DNA of 64,000 nucleotides from Paragonimus skrjabini miyazakii (GCA_014338405.1 JTDE01002142.1:3174-67173), one strand, 5' to 3'. Counted from the first letter of the stretch, positions 24,140-35,595 are shown. Notes: a model not told the origin generated them from the letters alone. A program made the numbers and translations.

Positions 24140-24652
24140 CTATGTAGAAAGTGAGGTGAATGTGGAGTTGAATACATCGGTTTTATTTACAAGTTATATT
24201 GAGATGTGTGACTTTACATATCCATTGCTTGCTATATGTGACTGTAACACGCTTGTAAACACTCGGATGTTGACCTGATTTATTCCACTACAAAACACAC
24301 AGTAACAGTACTGCTGACAAGAGGTTCGCTCGAGAGTACCAGTTGGGTAAATGTGGTTGTTCAATCATTGCGATGGGTGACAACACGCATTTGTAGATTA
24401 CGACGATTCCCAGAACCGCGTATGCGTAGATAATTTACAAGTATCTGATATTCATGTCAACACAAAAGCCGGATTTCCAATGAAATCTTCCAGCAATTCG
24501 AGCATGTTTTGCATATAGCAGCAACATGACGATTCTGAGCAGGTAGTTACGCAAGTTGGGGACATTGCTCAATGAAATTGAATAAACTAGTACGAGAAAA
24601 ACCTACTTGACAAGTTGACACATTCGATGCGTTACACAGCATTCAACCTCAC

Positions 24653-24774
24653 CTGCACTGTTGAGCGATGAAGCATTATTTGGTAAAGACGTGAATCCTT
24701 ATCTTCCAGCTGGTTCCTTTTCTGGTCAGATAGCTCTTTGTGTTCTATTCTCAGCTCCAGAATGTAATAGTTGT
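24653..24774 (-). CDS. SEA-like module gamma, first-half exon (copy 1)
   Basis: Predicted 122-nt exon: acceptor ttttatctag, donor gtgagg, phase 1 to phase 0. It encodes YYILELRIEHKELSDQKR, then LEDKDSRLYQIMLHRSTVQ. Again a strand followed by a charged helix with the D-S dipeptide typical of a SEA first half. It directly continues the reading frame of 24995-25223 (codon AAC is split over the junction). Copy 2 (47537-47658) is the same length and open. Confidence 0.6.
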
Positions 24775-24994
24775 CTAGATAAAAAGTAACATGTACAAGC
24801 ATGAGTATGTGATCATACAAGCAAATACCTTTGTAGAATATTGCAAGACTTATATATGTGTGTAGCATCATCACGATAGTCAATTTATAATAATGTTGCT
24901 GGCATTGATTTGCTCATATCTAACGCCGATTAAAGTTGTTGAATGCATTCACATGTATATATATATATAAACAATTTGCTGGTCGTCAACCTAC

Positions 24995-25223
24995 TTTGCA
25001 TATCAAGTTTCCTCAGGGCGATAAATTGTGTATGTTCCATGAAGTTTGTCAATTCACGGAAGTTTCTGTTTAAAAACGTAGGGTTCATGAATTTCGGATT
25101 GGTGGCTCGAATAAACAGTCGGATGTAAGCGGTTGCAGAACTCGTTTGTGTGAGGCCAATATTTTTTATATCCATCTGAATAATATGATTCTGAAGACGT
25201 TGGAACAGTATCAGTTTTTGCAG
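24995..25223 (-). CDS. SEA-like module beta, second-half exon (copy 1)
   Basis: Predicted 229-nt exon: acceptor caattcccag, donor gtaggt, phase 0 to phase 1. It reads LQKLILFQRLQNHIIQM, then DIKNIGLTQTSSATAYIRLF, a variable loop, and a helix ending MEHTQFIALRKLDMQ. This continues the SEA-like fold begun in 25793-25896. Copy 2 (47974-48202) has the same length, is open, and most amino-acid changes are conservative (for example R to H, F to L, N to D). Copy 3 would fall in the assembly gap: sequence resumes at 60724 only some 20 bases before the expected acceptor. Confidence 0.6.
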
Positions 25224-25792
25224 CTGGGAATTGAAGACATAAAACAGAAAGAAAATCGGTAAGAGCATTGAGGTCCATTCACATGTCTTAGTTTAAATTG
25301 TTGTTTAAATGCATGTAAACACGAAGTCAGTCAGGACGCCTAGTTTTACGTTGTCTATATTTTGGCACTCGCCGAAAACATTGAAGACAAATAGTAGAAA
25401 CAATGTTAACAGCCAAATTCACCACGAATTCCACTTTAACACAGTGAACGAAAATTTGATTCTAGCTTCGAACCAAAGTACTCAAAGTTAGCAAACTCGT
25501 ATAGTTTGCTATTAAAAGCGCTGATCACAGAGTGCCAGATAATAAGCGTTCGTATTGTTATGAACTGTGCCAGAAGAACTGCTATGATTTACTTGAGGAC
25601 ACCTGAGTTTGTTAATCTTGAATAAACATTAAAATGACAATTCGAATTAATGAAATCATTCAAATTTAATTTCGGTAATTAAATAGCGCTTGATCACATT
25701 TGTCCATCACGTGGTCGCAATGAAATCACACCTGAGAAATTGTATTGCCTGAGATGAAGTACTTAACAGTCGGTAACAAAAGGGAAACTAAC

Positions 25793-25896
25793 CTCATGTT
25801 GTAGCAATGTTTTGGTGCGCTTGAATATGTCGGAGTTCTTATCTCGTAATGCTTCCTGCGTCCAGTTCGAATTCAGCGTCGCATACAATAGAGCAC
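25793..25896 (-). CDS. SEA-like module beta, first-half exon (copy 1)
   Basis: Predicted 104-nt exon between acceptor ttttcactcgag and donor gttagt, phase 1 to phase 0. It encodes ALLYATLNSNWTQEALRD, followed by KNSDIFKRTKTLL. A strand, a Leu/Asn turn, then 'xxLxDxxSxxFxxxxxxL' is the classic start of a SEA domain (sea urchin sperm protein, enterokinase, agrin), and this exon is the main reason for naming the modules SEA-like. NWT is a potential N-glycosylation site. Copies 2 (48680-48783) and 3 (61224-61327) have identical length and stay open. Confidence 0.6.
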
Positions 25897-26118
25897 CTCG
25901 AGTGAAAATAACGTTGGTAGATGTTATGCATTTGTTGTGACGTGGTACAATGAACTAGTAGTCTTAACAGGTTTGATTCAATAATTTAGTGATTACACTG
26001 TCTGGTTATCATGAAATACCTCACGGACAGAAGATCAGTATAGTTTATTCTCAGAATGTAATTTGAACAGTTCACGGTGTATGCAAATGTAAACATTATT
26101 TTCGTGTTATGCACTCAC

Positions 26119-26142
26119 TTTGCAGTGTGACGTTTCTCATTC
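26119..26142 (-). CDS. 24-nt microexon opening SEA-like module beta (copy 1)
   Basis: Sequence between acceptor ccccag and donor gtgagt is only 24 nt. Read in phase 1 it gives G-MRNVTLQ-S, where the first and last codons are completed by the neighbouring exons, and the frame runs on into ALLYATLNSNW of the next exon. Both splice sites and the reading NVTLQ are kept in copies 2 (49006-49029) and 3 (61550-61573). The peptide has one potential N-glycosylation site (NVT). Microexons are known from parasitic flatworm genes; here the size, sites and phase are all seen directly, while splicing itself is predicted. Confidence 0.55.
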
Positions 26143-26659
26143 CTGGGGAATACAGAGGTGCAATAAACAATATTGTGCGGCCGCATTGAAAAGAAAACAA
26201 ACTAGTTGTCAATCAGTATGAGTTAATTAACTTCGAGCCGAGTGAACATGTGTGTTAACTACAATATCGGTTGATGGCAACAATACTTGTCACTACGATC
26301 CCAGTCCGACAAATTGTTCAGTATTATTTATGAAATTGTGCGACTGAATTTACTTGTAGTCCCGATGATGTTTATTGAAGTTGAGAAAATTCGCTTACTA
26401 ATTTAGTCCATTCAACGTTCTCCGTGTTATTGCAACATATATTGATGTAAGCCATTTCACATAGGGTAGCTACAGCGTATTCAACTATGGATAGAGGTGT
26501 GTTTTAACGAATTGTGGGCACATGCTGCATTATTTCAAGCAATGGGTGACGATTGCATATTGGTAATCAGAAACCAGCATCAAATGTGAACCACATGTTC
26601 ACTATGGTTGGTGATCATATAATTGGTGCACATATTGCACGCCCACAACAATATCTCAC

Positions 26660-26912
26660 CCATGAATGCAAGGGAACTGATGTAGCCAGGGATGTCTTCG
26701 TAGGGGTTCAATCGGCGATTGATTTCTTTCAACAGACGTTGGACACTCTCATTTTTGCTCAGTGTGGGACAGCGTAGTTTCACACATTTTGAAGATAAGT
26801 AGAGATGAATCGTGAACTCGACCAGCTGTGAGCTCCAGGGTTGAGGTACGGTGTTGCATGTGAGTAAGGCCTCATGACACAGACGAGTAGTAGATTTCAT
26901 GGCATTCGTAAC
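26660..26912 (-). CDS. SEA-like module alpha, second-half exon (copy 1)
   Basis: Predicted 253-nt exon: acceptor tttattag, donor gtgaga, entering in phase 0 and leaving in phase 1. It is open throughout. Visible landmarks are TTRLCHEALLTC, VEFTIHLYLSSKC, then a helical stretch SVQRLLKEINRRL and ISSLAFMG. Five cysteines suggest an extracellular location. The strand-then-helix order matches the second half of a SEA-type fold. The copy-3 exon (62015-62267) is open and very similar; the copy-2 exon carries a one-base insertion. It joins in frame to the preceding exon at 28151-28263 and to the 24-nt microexon at 26119-26142. Confidence 0.55.
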
Positions 26913-28150
26913 CTAATAAATTAGAACGTTTTATATATCGATAGTTGAAACTCTACCGTATGGAATATATTCCTGTTTATTGCTTGACTGATCTAAGCTA
27001 GTCAGTCTTCGATATACTGTTCCACGGGTAAACAGGAAAATACACTTTCTCCCCCAATTTCACCAGTTATTCAGTAAGCTATTTATGTCAGTATTATTCG
27101 CATGTATTTCTCCAAATGGATGATAAAACCATTCCAGTTTGTCATCTGCTTCGTGTCATTTTTGATAAGAAGCAAACATGTTTATCTCTGTGATGTTCTT
27201 CTTCCTCGTATATCTTGATCGTTTGTTATAAATGACGCCTCATATGGCTGTCGGCATCCATGCGGATAGTGGTGATGAATAGGAAATGTAATGTCTGCAT
27301 ATTTCTAGTCAATACGATATACATTACTTTGATAAAAACTATGGTTCCTGAAATATCTGTCGAACGTGACAGGCAGCCTGTTTGAAACCCTATTCACATA
27401 AAATACTAGGGGATGGTGCCCAGGTCGATCACAAAGATTACTTTTAACAGATCTCATGGTGTTAATGAATAGAAACGGAATTATTCAATGAGATTACAAA
27501 CATTCGAGCCGTGAGCGATTTACTGGCCATTAGAGGCTTCCAGAAAGTACTGAAAACAGTTGTCAATTTCCATCCAGTAACTTGAAATAGCGCGATTTTC
27601 CGATACATTTCAAGTTCCGGTGCAGGGGAGCTTGTATGAATTCTAACAGTGACTGTTTTCAGTTGCTTGAATGCTGACATTTGAAGCGCACTTCAGAAAT
27701 ACACGTGTCAGCTAAGATGAAAGTTCGTGCAGGGCTTTCGTAGACAATAAATCCTAAATAAGTGTTTAAAACGGTGGCCGAAACAATGGTGTCCAGAGTA
27801 GTTTTGTATAGAAAGTTGGATGCCAGATTCAATCATAGTGGTGATATGAAACATTAATTGGATTACTTTGATCGCAGCAAGTTTGCATGTAATTATGTAT
27901 TGAATATAACCTTAGTTCAAACGTTGACTACTATGTCTAACGCGTGGTTTGTAGAAGGCCTATCGTCGTACGTATATTTACTCATAATCTGGACTACACC
28001 AGTTTAGAATCTCACTACTCATAATGTCAGGTGCTAACGATGTGGTTGTTGCAACCGCTACATAAAATACAACATTCAACTTATTATCTGAGAATAATAC
28101 AAATTTTGGAGATGATGAAACAGTGCACGATGACCATCTATTACACATAC

Positions 28151-28263
28151 CCATTTACATAAACGTTCATTCGGAAGTTCATTCGGTTCAGTTCCATGAT
28201 AGAAAAGCTTTTGCCACCACAGATTTTGGTTGTTGCTGTGGACCGTAAATTTGAACTCGGCGA
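28151..28263 (-). CDS. SEA-like module alpha, first-half exon (copy 1)
   Basis: Predicted internal exon of the minus-strand modular gene. It follows an acceptor (ttttgacacag) and ends at donor gtatgt; it enters in phase 1 and leaves in phase 0. It encodes about 37 residues, including FKFTVHS, then WWQKLFYHG, then ERLCKW. The two other copies (51313-51428, 63718-63833) align along the whole exon and differ by one codon in length, which is what a coding constraint would give. The next exon downstream (26660-26912) starts in phase 0 and joins in frame. The resemblance to a SEA first half (alternating hydrophobic strand, then polar helix) is an inference from pattern, not from a search. Confidence 0.5.
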
Positions 28264-29329
28264 CTGTGTCAAAATAAGGACAGAAATGTTTTGAAGTGTT
28301 AAAATGTACGCACGCAGTTCATCGGAGGCGTAAACGTGAAATATTTAGTTTGTCCCCTCCATGCCGAATAAGTTGTAATGGATAAATGTGTTGAAAGCAA
28401 TGATACAGTGTTCGGGCCCGAGTAAAAAATTAATGTGAGGGTACTTGCGGATTTAGGACGAAGCAAACCTTATACTAATCCTTTTGTCATCAAAGATGTT
28501 ACGATGCAATAACCCTTCAGTTTCAGTTCGTGCGACTTGCTAGGCCTGATTGAGGCAAAATTGAAATTGGCAGCGTGAGCACGATCAAACATTAGTGTCA
28601 TAGATGTTATAGGTATTGTTTACTATTGTAAAATGTACATATTTATTCCAATAGGCTCCTTGTTATGCAACTGATTCCTCCTGTTTCAGAATAGCGGAAG
28701 ATAGCGCCACCGAGTCCTGTTAAGTTGAACTGAGTGCACATCACTCGCTTCGAGTTGATAGGCCCTCCTTGTAACAAGGCATTACAAACTGGTATAGTAG
28801 TCCGTTTTGAGGCTTTTGTTGAGTGAAATGCTCAAAAATGCACCTTTTCAGCTGGCGTTCGCTTGCTCAATTTACTATTCAATAGGACGGCTAAGCTTGA
28901 GCAATTCTTTACGTAACTATCTAATTTCTGCAAACGACAGTATTTATCATCATGGAGACCAAATCCTCACTACATGCAAACCGTAAATGTAAGCGCACGT
29001 ATTTTCTTGAGTTGCTTCTACTGAACTAAATTGTGAGCATCGGATCGGCCGGATTAGTAATGCGAGAATATATTTAGATAATGTATAAGCATCAAACCTG
29101 GGGTACACTGCGAATATTTTAAAATGTTCTGATAACAAACAGCATTGTCAACCATAACAGAATCGTTCATGTTGTCCTACAGTATCAAGTGATATCTTTG
29201 TGATGAGACTCTGCAAACAGACCTGAATATTAAACCTGATCCATAAAATAACATACTAATCACATAATTTGTCTGTTTTGTTAATACTCAAATCCTGTCT
29301 ATTTCAGAATTTGCTATTCTGTATTACAT

Positions 29330-29585
29330 TTCAGAAGTTTGAACCAACAAGGATTGTTGGTTGTGAATGGTATTTTGATATGGGAGAAAACTGTGAATTG
29401 ACGTCCACAACTTATACATTGTATGGTGGAAATGAACCGCTCCAGTCGTTACCATTCCAATCTGCACACGACCAAATAGATGTTTCATTCACCATGAGTT
29501 GGTTTTGAACGGTGAAGCCGAATTTACGTCCAACCATGTCAATATTAGTATTAGTCGTATGTGGATTAACACAACTGGATAAACT
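29330..29585 (+). CDS. Possible PKD-like plus-strand exon
   Basis: After acceptor tacatttcag the plus strand reads KFEPTRIVGCEWYFDMGENC, and after a one-frame shift near 29490, GEAEFTSNHVNISISRMW. 'CEWyFdmGEN' recalls the W-x-F-G-D-G signature of PKD domains, and the second part recalls the closing strands. The frame change means it is degenerate or wrongly read. Low confidence. Confidence 0.2.
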
Positions 29586-30432
29586 ATTCGGATTACTTAC
29601 TGGTGGCATCAACGTGAGAAAACTCTGAAAGTGTTTATTTGCACAAACGAAATGTAGAAAGGTTGAGTTGTAAGTTATCTATGACAGGTTTTAGTTTCAT
29701 GGAAATTCGTTCTGAACATTTGGAACCCAGCTATCAATTCTTTTAGTTCATGGTGTTACGATCATGGTCAATTAACATCACTTGCAGATACACGATATTC
29801 AGATGAAAACATTAATTGTTAATGACTGCTTGGTTTGATTTGTGTTTACAAGGGACTAGATAGCTGTTACTATCGTTTTGTTAATTCCCAACAACGCCAA
29901 CATGTTTGGCAGCCAAATTTAAATCTTTGGAATTACACCATGTTTTCTGTTTCCCGAGTGCAGCACTCGTTACAATGGTCCCTGGTATCATCGCGCATTT
30001 TAAATCATTCGAGTGATATACTAATTTCATTCAACGACAATCTCGATGTTACTGTAGGTCTTTGTGAAGGAAGTGATATGCATGCCAACTCACTCGGTTC
30101 ATTGCGGTAGAATTCAGTATCAACAGTTACAGGTACACAGATAGTTCCAACCACATCAACATGTGCATACTGGTGCTGCAAACTGAATCATCCAATGACG
30201 ACCGCGAGCGACATGGAGCCATTGGATTTCTGGGTTATCCGATAATATGCTCAATTAAACTATAAGAGAGAGACGTCTAATTGTTTTAACTATCCTGGCA
30301 AATTCCAGTCGGACTTCATTTCGCAGTACCTTTTAGCAAAGACATGATAATTAAGTAAAAGTCCAATAAACATTATACAAACGAGTGCATATTTGAAATT
30401 TACTTTCACGCAAACAGAACACAAAATGTCAC

Positions 30433-30622
30433 CAAAGCATCCTGCGTAATGTTTTTCACTAATGTTTGTAAACTTATTTGAAGTTGTACCTCCAGCCATC
30501 GTTGATGCAGAGATTTCTGCAGTTGAGTGTTCTTCAGCAGATTCAACAGAGCTGCGGATTACACGCTTTATATTTTCGTTGTTCGGCGTACAATGCACTT
30601 GTTTGCCATATACGTGTTCCAG
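30433..30622 (-). CDS. Possible second-half exon, unnamed module
   Basis: Open segment after acceptor atttttcaaaag, reading LEHVYGKQVHCTPNN, then helical RVIRSSVESAEEHSTAEI and ISEKHYAGCFG. A donor gtgaca gives phase 0 to 1 as in the SEA-like second halves; an alternative donor gtaaat at 30404 would extend it to 219 nt in phase 0. Three N-glycosylation-like sequons or Cys-rich ends fit an ectodomain. The function is unknown. Confidence 0.35.
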
Positions 30623-31186
30623 CTTTTGAAAAATGCAAAAACAAAGAATCAATAATATTCAATATTGGTATGTTATGAAATATATATTGAGGATTATCAG
30701 TAAATTTACAATCGGTTTAGACAAATATTAAATTCGCAAAACTAAACGTGGAGCAGCTTAGATAAATTTAGTCAGGCTCTTCCTAATGTGTTTGATTTCA
30801 GCTCAGCTCACCAGAGCATAGAGTCGTTTTCAGTCTCTGAAACTAACGGTCATATTTGTTGGGTTTATTTACAATGCCCTGAGAAAACATGCATACGTGA
30901 AATGTAATGCAAGGTTTCTTCTCATCTATCCGTAATCAGCGAGATTCAGTGAACCATTGATGAATGTTAGCATTCGTTTGATGAGGTTGTACAAGCGAAG
31001 TTTAAACGCTTTCCGAATCCACGAATTTGACTGTATGCTCAAAACTTCCAATTACTTGCTACCCTCAAGCCCTCGAATGTTTTATAAATAGGATTCGGCT
31101 TTTATATAGCTTGAAAGCATTAACTGAGATCAGATAGTGTGAAGCGGAAGAAGACAAATATGGAAATCAGTATCCCGTAAACTTAC

Positions 31187-31272
31187 CGTTTTGCATGCCT
31201 CAACCGCAGATATGCCTGTCACGCTTAGCAGTGAAACGTTTGAAGCTCCGATTGTATTGTCAACATGTTGAC
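31187..31272 (-). CDS. Possible first-half exon, unnamed module
   Basis: 86-nt segment with acceptor acttatag and donor gtaagt, phase 1 to phase 0, reading HVDNTIGASNVSLLSVTGI then SAVEACKT. The phase fits between 32277-32351 above and 30433-30622 below. No second copy was found to test it. Confidence 0.35.
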
Positions 31273-31891
31273 CTATAAGTTGCGAACCGGGTAAAATACG
31301 TATGACGGTAAGTATAATAACACGTTGCATTTACGTTTCGTTTACTTGTAAACTGTACTGGCTACTGGTTCATGCTAGCCAAAGTTTTGTGTGCGCTATC
31401 ATTCACAGGAAAACGGTGTGAAAATATTGACAGTCAATTTGAACGTTTCGACTTGCACCACTGTCCACAAGATGGGTTTGACCGTTGGTTGCATTCCAAA
31501 ATGAGAATTCTACTCTCCTGTGATTAGAAGCCTTGAAACTATAATTGTCACGTTACCACACCGTTCGTGAAAAGCAACGATGTATTGTCCAGATAAAGAG
31601 ACACAGGGATCGATAATCAATCGCTGGTGTTTCGTAGCAGATGAACGTCTACATGAACTATTCTCAGCTGTCAGCTCAACTAAACAGGTTCAGAAATGGC
31701 CCACTTCTCTGAATTACTATCCGCATTGAGCGTGCTGTACATAACCGACTGATCTTGTGTATAGGTAAACGACGTTTTGTTTATAGGAGACTGAAGTTTT
31801 CATACTAATTATCGCTTAGTTCAGTTGTTCGAAATAGAACATTCCTCGTGTCATCAGTATGAACCACCGCGCTGGTTCACTCCGTTTCTCT

Positions 31892-31991
31892 NNNNNNNNN
31901 NNNNNNNNNNNNNNNNNNNNNNNNNNNNNNNNNNNNNNNNNNNNNNNNNNNNNNNNNNNNNNNNNNNNNNNNNNNNNNNNNNNNNNNNNNN
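31892..31991. other. Assembly gap (100 N)
   Basis: Exactly 100 N, the usual placeholder for a gap of unknown length. An exon-like reading runs into neither side. The true distance between the flanks is unknown. Confidence 0.95.
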
Positions 31992-32276
31992 GGCGTCGTC
32001 CGAGATTGCAGTAAACCTAACCACAGTGACTCATGGGCGTACGTGGAGATAGTTTTAGAACCCGTGATACTCGAACAGTTTACATGTCATTGAAATATGA
32101 TCATTTTTTGGCGTTTGAAATATCACCATCGACATTTACTTCACAAGCCGGGTTGCATGCAGAGTTTATTCGGATAATGGCGCTGAATTTTTAATTGTTA
32201 GGCGACGTTTCAATTATTCCTTGAATTTACACATATGGGATTATGTACAGTTCTGAAAAGACTTCATCAAACTTAC

Positions 32277-32351
32277 CGGTCTCACTGATCTGTGGGTCGG
32301 CTACATTGAGACCGAAGGTAACAGAAGGTTTGTAGGAGAATGCTGATATTA
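32277..32351 (-). CDS. Possible symmetric 1-1 exon upstream of the SEA-like modules
   Basis: 75-nt segment between acceptor gatgtcttcag and donor gtaagt, phase 1 to phase 1, reading ISAFSYKPSVTFGLNVADP then QISET. A related segment at about 54653-54710 keeps NGSTVAD and a donor gtaggt but is 17 nt shorter, so it would be out of frame. Support is splice sites and phase only. Confidence 0.3.
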
Positions 32352-32689
32352 CTGAAGACATCTGCTCAAATATTCAAAACGACAACGATAATGTGAAGTA
32401 CACAATCATTTGGAGAGGTTGGTAATATTTGTTTTTAAACAGTTTCAATGAGGCCACAAACGCGTAATTCGTCTATAACAGCACGATATTTGTCCCCATG
32501 TGCTGAAAACCTTATTAAGGTTGGTGTGCTATCGAATTGGTGGGAGGGTCACTCGCATTAAAGTCGCTTGCAAGCGACCCTGAGGTCCTCATACACATAT
32601 CGGTAAAGACACATATTAAACACACTGGATGATGCAGGAGTTATAATTTTTTTCCCTGATTATTACTAAACAGTATGTTATAAATCCGC

Positions 32690-33250
32690 TCTTAATTGCC
32701 GCTTCAGATATGCACACAAAGTAGACGATGATAAGTTGATGTTTGTTCAATTACCACTTGTTCCACACCTCTGAGTAAATATATCGCATGAAGTCACCAA
32801 GTATTTTTGTTGCTAACACCATTCACTCTGACCTGATCACGCGTGAGCGAATAAAGCAAAGAGCTAGTCGAAGGTATTTTAGAAACGGCGGCTAATCGAA
32901 TGGTATTACAGGCTGGATATCAGGTTTGCAATGCGTCTGGGCAAATAATTCTCGTGGTACAATTCAAGTGGTATTTTGCAATATAGTTTGTAGAGAGAAC
33001 TTGCTATTCATCAGCATCGCTCACCATTGTTTGATTTAACCAGAAGAACTGCGAAGTAGAGCAGGTTTTGCCACATTTTTCACAAAGCAGAAAATGAACT
33101 AAACTTTCAGTTGCACATGTTTTTATACATAGGTCATCAAGTAAGTTGCGTAACATGATTGGATGATTTGGGTTAAAGTGTTCTGAGTTTACCAGCAAAA
33201 CGTTGTTATCCAAGCAGTTATTTTGAACTGTGTGGGTAGACTATCTACCT
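32690..33250. repeat. Block A, short copy 2
   Basis: Matches 2040-2860 and 56270-57060, beginning near cagatatgcacacaaagtag and ending just after the intact exon 33025-33227. The rest of block A is missing here. Confidence 0.7.
33025..33227 (-). CDS. Cysteine-containing first-half exon, block A (intact copy)
   Basis: Predicted 203-nt exon: acceptor ctacccacacag, donor gtgagc, phase 1 to phase 0. It reads NNCLDNNVLLVNSEHF, then NPNHPIMLRNLL, then TCATESLVHFLLCEKCGKTC and FFWLNQTM. Six cysteines suggest a secreted or ectodomain region. I do not recognise the family. The other two copies (2657-2857, 56851-57053) carry nonsense codons, so this is the only intact one. Phase and position (upstream of the SEA-like exons on the minus strand) make it a candidate 5' exon of the same gene. 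Confidence 0.45.
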
Positions 33251-35009
33251 TAGATGAACCACACTGAATGCGTGTTCATAATTACTGGTAGTTGAATTGA
33301 TTTGATATTATGCATTATTATGTCACTACGGGTTGATTGAGACAGTCTTTTGATTGTGATACTTATTAGGTGCACATCTTCCGATAGTTGGGTTAGTTTT
33401 TTCAGGTTGTAACCTCAGCGTTTGACTATACGTCATATTCAAAAGATGATGTCTAATGACTTATCGTTCACCAGCCCAATAGTCTAAGGCTCTCTGGATA
33501 TTTCTTTCTTTGTTATTGATTATTACCAAGCAATCTTGGTGTACAATGGCAAATTTTGTGTGTGAGAGGGTTTACTGTTTTATCTTCACCCGTATATGGG
33601 TGCGAGTAGAATACTGTTTGCTCGGCAAGTCAAAATCTAAATCAACATTATAGGTAGTATAATGGAAACGTTATATATATATACATCTAATCATTTTGTC
33701 GGCTTACGCTAGGTTGGCGTTCAAGATCTAACCACTGCTATACATCACTGTTGTCTTGAATACCCCTATAATCCATTGTGACCAACGTTTGCCTACAAGT
33801 TGTGGCTTAATTGATTTATTGGATTGATTACTTCATACTATTACTTCGTCATAGTGATAATTTGCGCCACAAACTTAAATAGTTTACCAATTGACTTTGA
33901 CAGACTGTGAATGCGTAAATTTCGGTAGAATGTTTGTCCCATCAATTTGTGAGTCTAAGCTATGGATACAGCCATCAAGCTTATGAGTAAGTCTAAACGG
34001 TGTACAGTGGCAAGCATGGACAAGCCTATAGGCAAACTACGGGGAGCGGTCGCACGCACGATGAAGAAACGGTTAGTGGAATATTTTGCTATCCTGTGGG
34101 ATGTGAGGACTAATAACTGTGGGGATATTTTATTATTCATGAAGCACATAGACACGAAGTAATTCCATGTCATTAGGCACACACCTCTAGAAGGTTTCGG
34201 CAAACACAACCCTTGAAACTGCATGCGAACAAATTTAGCCGGCTATCCTCGACATGGTCGTTGTTTTGTCCGTATCAAGTAACGTCCGGCCACGTTGATA
34301 TTGGTACGACAATACCTAGATAACTCGTATGGAGGACGGAAAATGACAGAAACTTCGCAGTATAACAGTATAACATGACATGACAATCCCTAGATAGTAG
34401 CGCTTGAATGCTTGGGCGTAGAGTCACTAAACTCTCGTCTCTTCATATATTGATCTGAAAGTTATGGATTTGTGGATGATTGTGTATTAGAAAATATTTA
34501 CTAATGACATTCTCTTCAAGTCATAAACGGTCAATGCTGCAGGTTTGTTTGACAAGGTTATACACAGTGTGGACTAATCACGTTTGTGACCAAATTGCCT
34601 GATATATGAGAGTAGTGAATACCATCGGTTTCAGATTGATGTGCGATGTATTGCGAGTTTTACGGTCCCATCTGAGCGCGCTGATGTGAAAATGCCTCAA
34701 GTTGATAAAACTGGTGTTCGATTCCTATTCCTATTGTTTCGTTTAAATGTTGCGCCACTTATTGCAGTAAGCTACCTTGAGCTTCCCATCACACAATAAC
34801 ACTAATCTGGATGCTAAACGGATAGTGAATCAATACAGACAGTTCAGCGTAACTCATACGGATATCTATATGATGTGGTGACAGTGAAGAGTACGTAAGT
34901 TTAATCTCTATTGAACAGTTTCATTCATTAGCAAAGACATGTATTCACATGGCGTATTGTCAACAGTTTGCAATATTCGTCCAACACACATACTCGCAAA
35001 AATGAAGCA
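33251..35009. other. Copy-2-specific stretch without a firm gene
   Basis: A weak plus-strand exon-like reading follows acceptor ggtttcag at about 34634 (VRCIASFTVPSERADVKMP) but has no second copy to test it. Otherwise nothing is supported. Confidence 0.3.
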
Positions 35010-35083
35010 GGATGAGAAAGTCTCAGACACTGTGAAGTAGATAGTAAGGGTGTAAACCTTTTTTATGATTGTGTAAATCCAAG

Positions 35084-35194
35084 CAAGCTGGTTAAACCCG
35101 TTCCGGATACCAGCTCTAGAGGGGATTATTGAATCAATGATCTCATCTGTCGAGGCGCTGGGTTTAGCTTCAAATTTGACGCGAGCGTTTCAGG
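35084..35194 (+). CDS. Symmetric 1-1 exon-like segment in tandem unit 1
   Basis: 111 nt between acceptor aatccaag and donor gtaagt, phase 1 to phase 1, reading SWLNPFRIPALEGIIESM then ISSVEALGLASNLTRAFQ. The opposite strand has stops. It lies in the first unit of a 400-bp tandem duplication. The product is probably a helical segment of an unidentified protein. Confidence 0.35.
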
Positions 35195-35484
35195 GTAAGT
35201 TTAAACCTTCCTAGTGTTTACTAAAATGGATGGAAATTACTGTCCTCGAGGTTGAACTTAACAATATAGTGTGAGTATTTTAAGTTTCGTTAGAATGCAG
35301 AATAAATAAATGATGAGTCGGGAATTCTAGTCGGTTAACATATTTGGGTGTTTCTGCATAATTTTGAGCGCATTGTCTAAACAAGTTCGACAAATGCATT
35401 CGTGGTCTCGGGATGAGAAAGCCTCAGACCCAGTGAGGTGGACAGTATGGGTGTAAATCACTTTCAATGTTGTGTGAATCTAAG

Positions 35485-35595
35485 CAACCAGGTTAAGCCC
35501 GTTCCAGAAACCAACTGTAGAGGTGATTATTAAATCAGTGATCTCCATTCTTGAGGCGCTGGGTTTGGCTTTAAATTTAACGTGAGCGTTTTAGG
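35485..35595 (+). pseudogene. Decayed duplicate of the exon in tandem unit 2
   Basis: Same length (111 nt) as 35084-35194. It reads PFQKPTVEVIIKSVISILEA then LGLALNLT, followed by TGA and TAG codons. The donor is GC (gcaagt) instead of GT. The duplicate has lost coding capacity while the other unit stays open. Confidence 0.35.

Larger units (their letters stand above)
21000..28370. repeat. Block D/E, copy 1, SEA-like exon array
   Basis: Aligns with 44130-51545 and, from 25240 rightwards, with 60724-64000. It holds the eight in-frame exons of the SEA-like array. A 400-bp insertion (about 27450-27930) is specific to copy 1; in turn copies 2 and 3 hold 50290-50700 / 62780-63070, which copy 1 lacks. 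Confidence 0.8.

Noticed and set aside
24950..24970. AT dinucleotide runs (also 19600, 33672, 47935)
   Set aside because: Very short, ordinary in AT-rich introns, no sign of function.
27462..27680. Minus-strand frame of 72 codons between exons 28151 and 26912
   Set aside because: Lies in a segment specific to copy 1; including it would break the phase-0 to phase-0 junction seen in all copies.
31825..32052. Open frame spanning the first gap
   Set aside because: It is open only because N codons are not stops.
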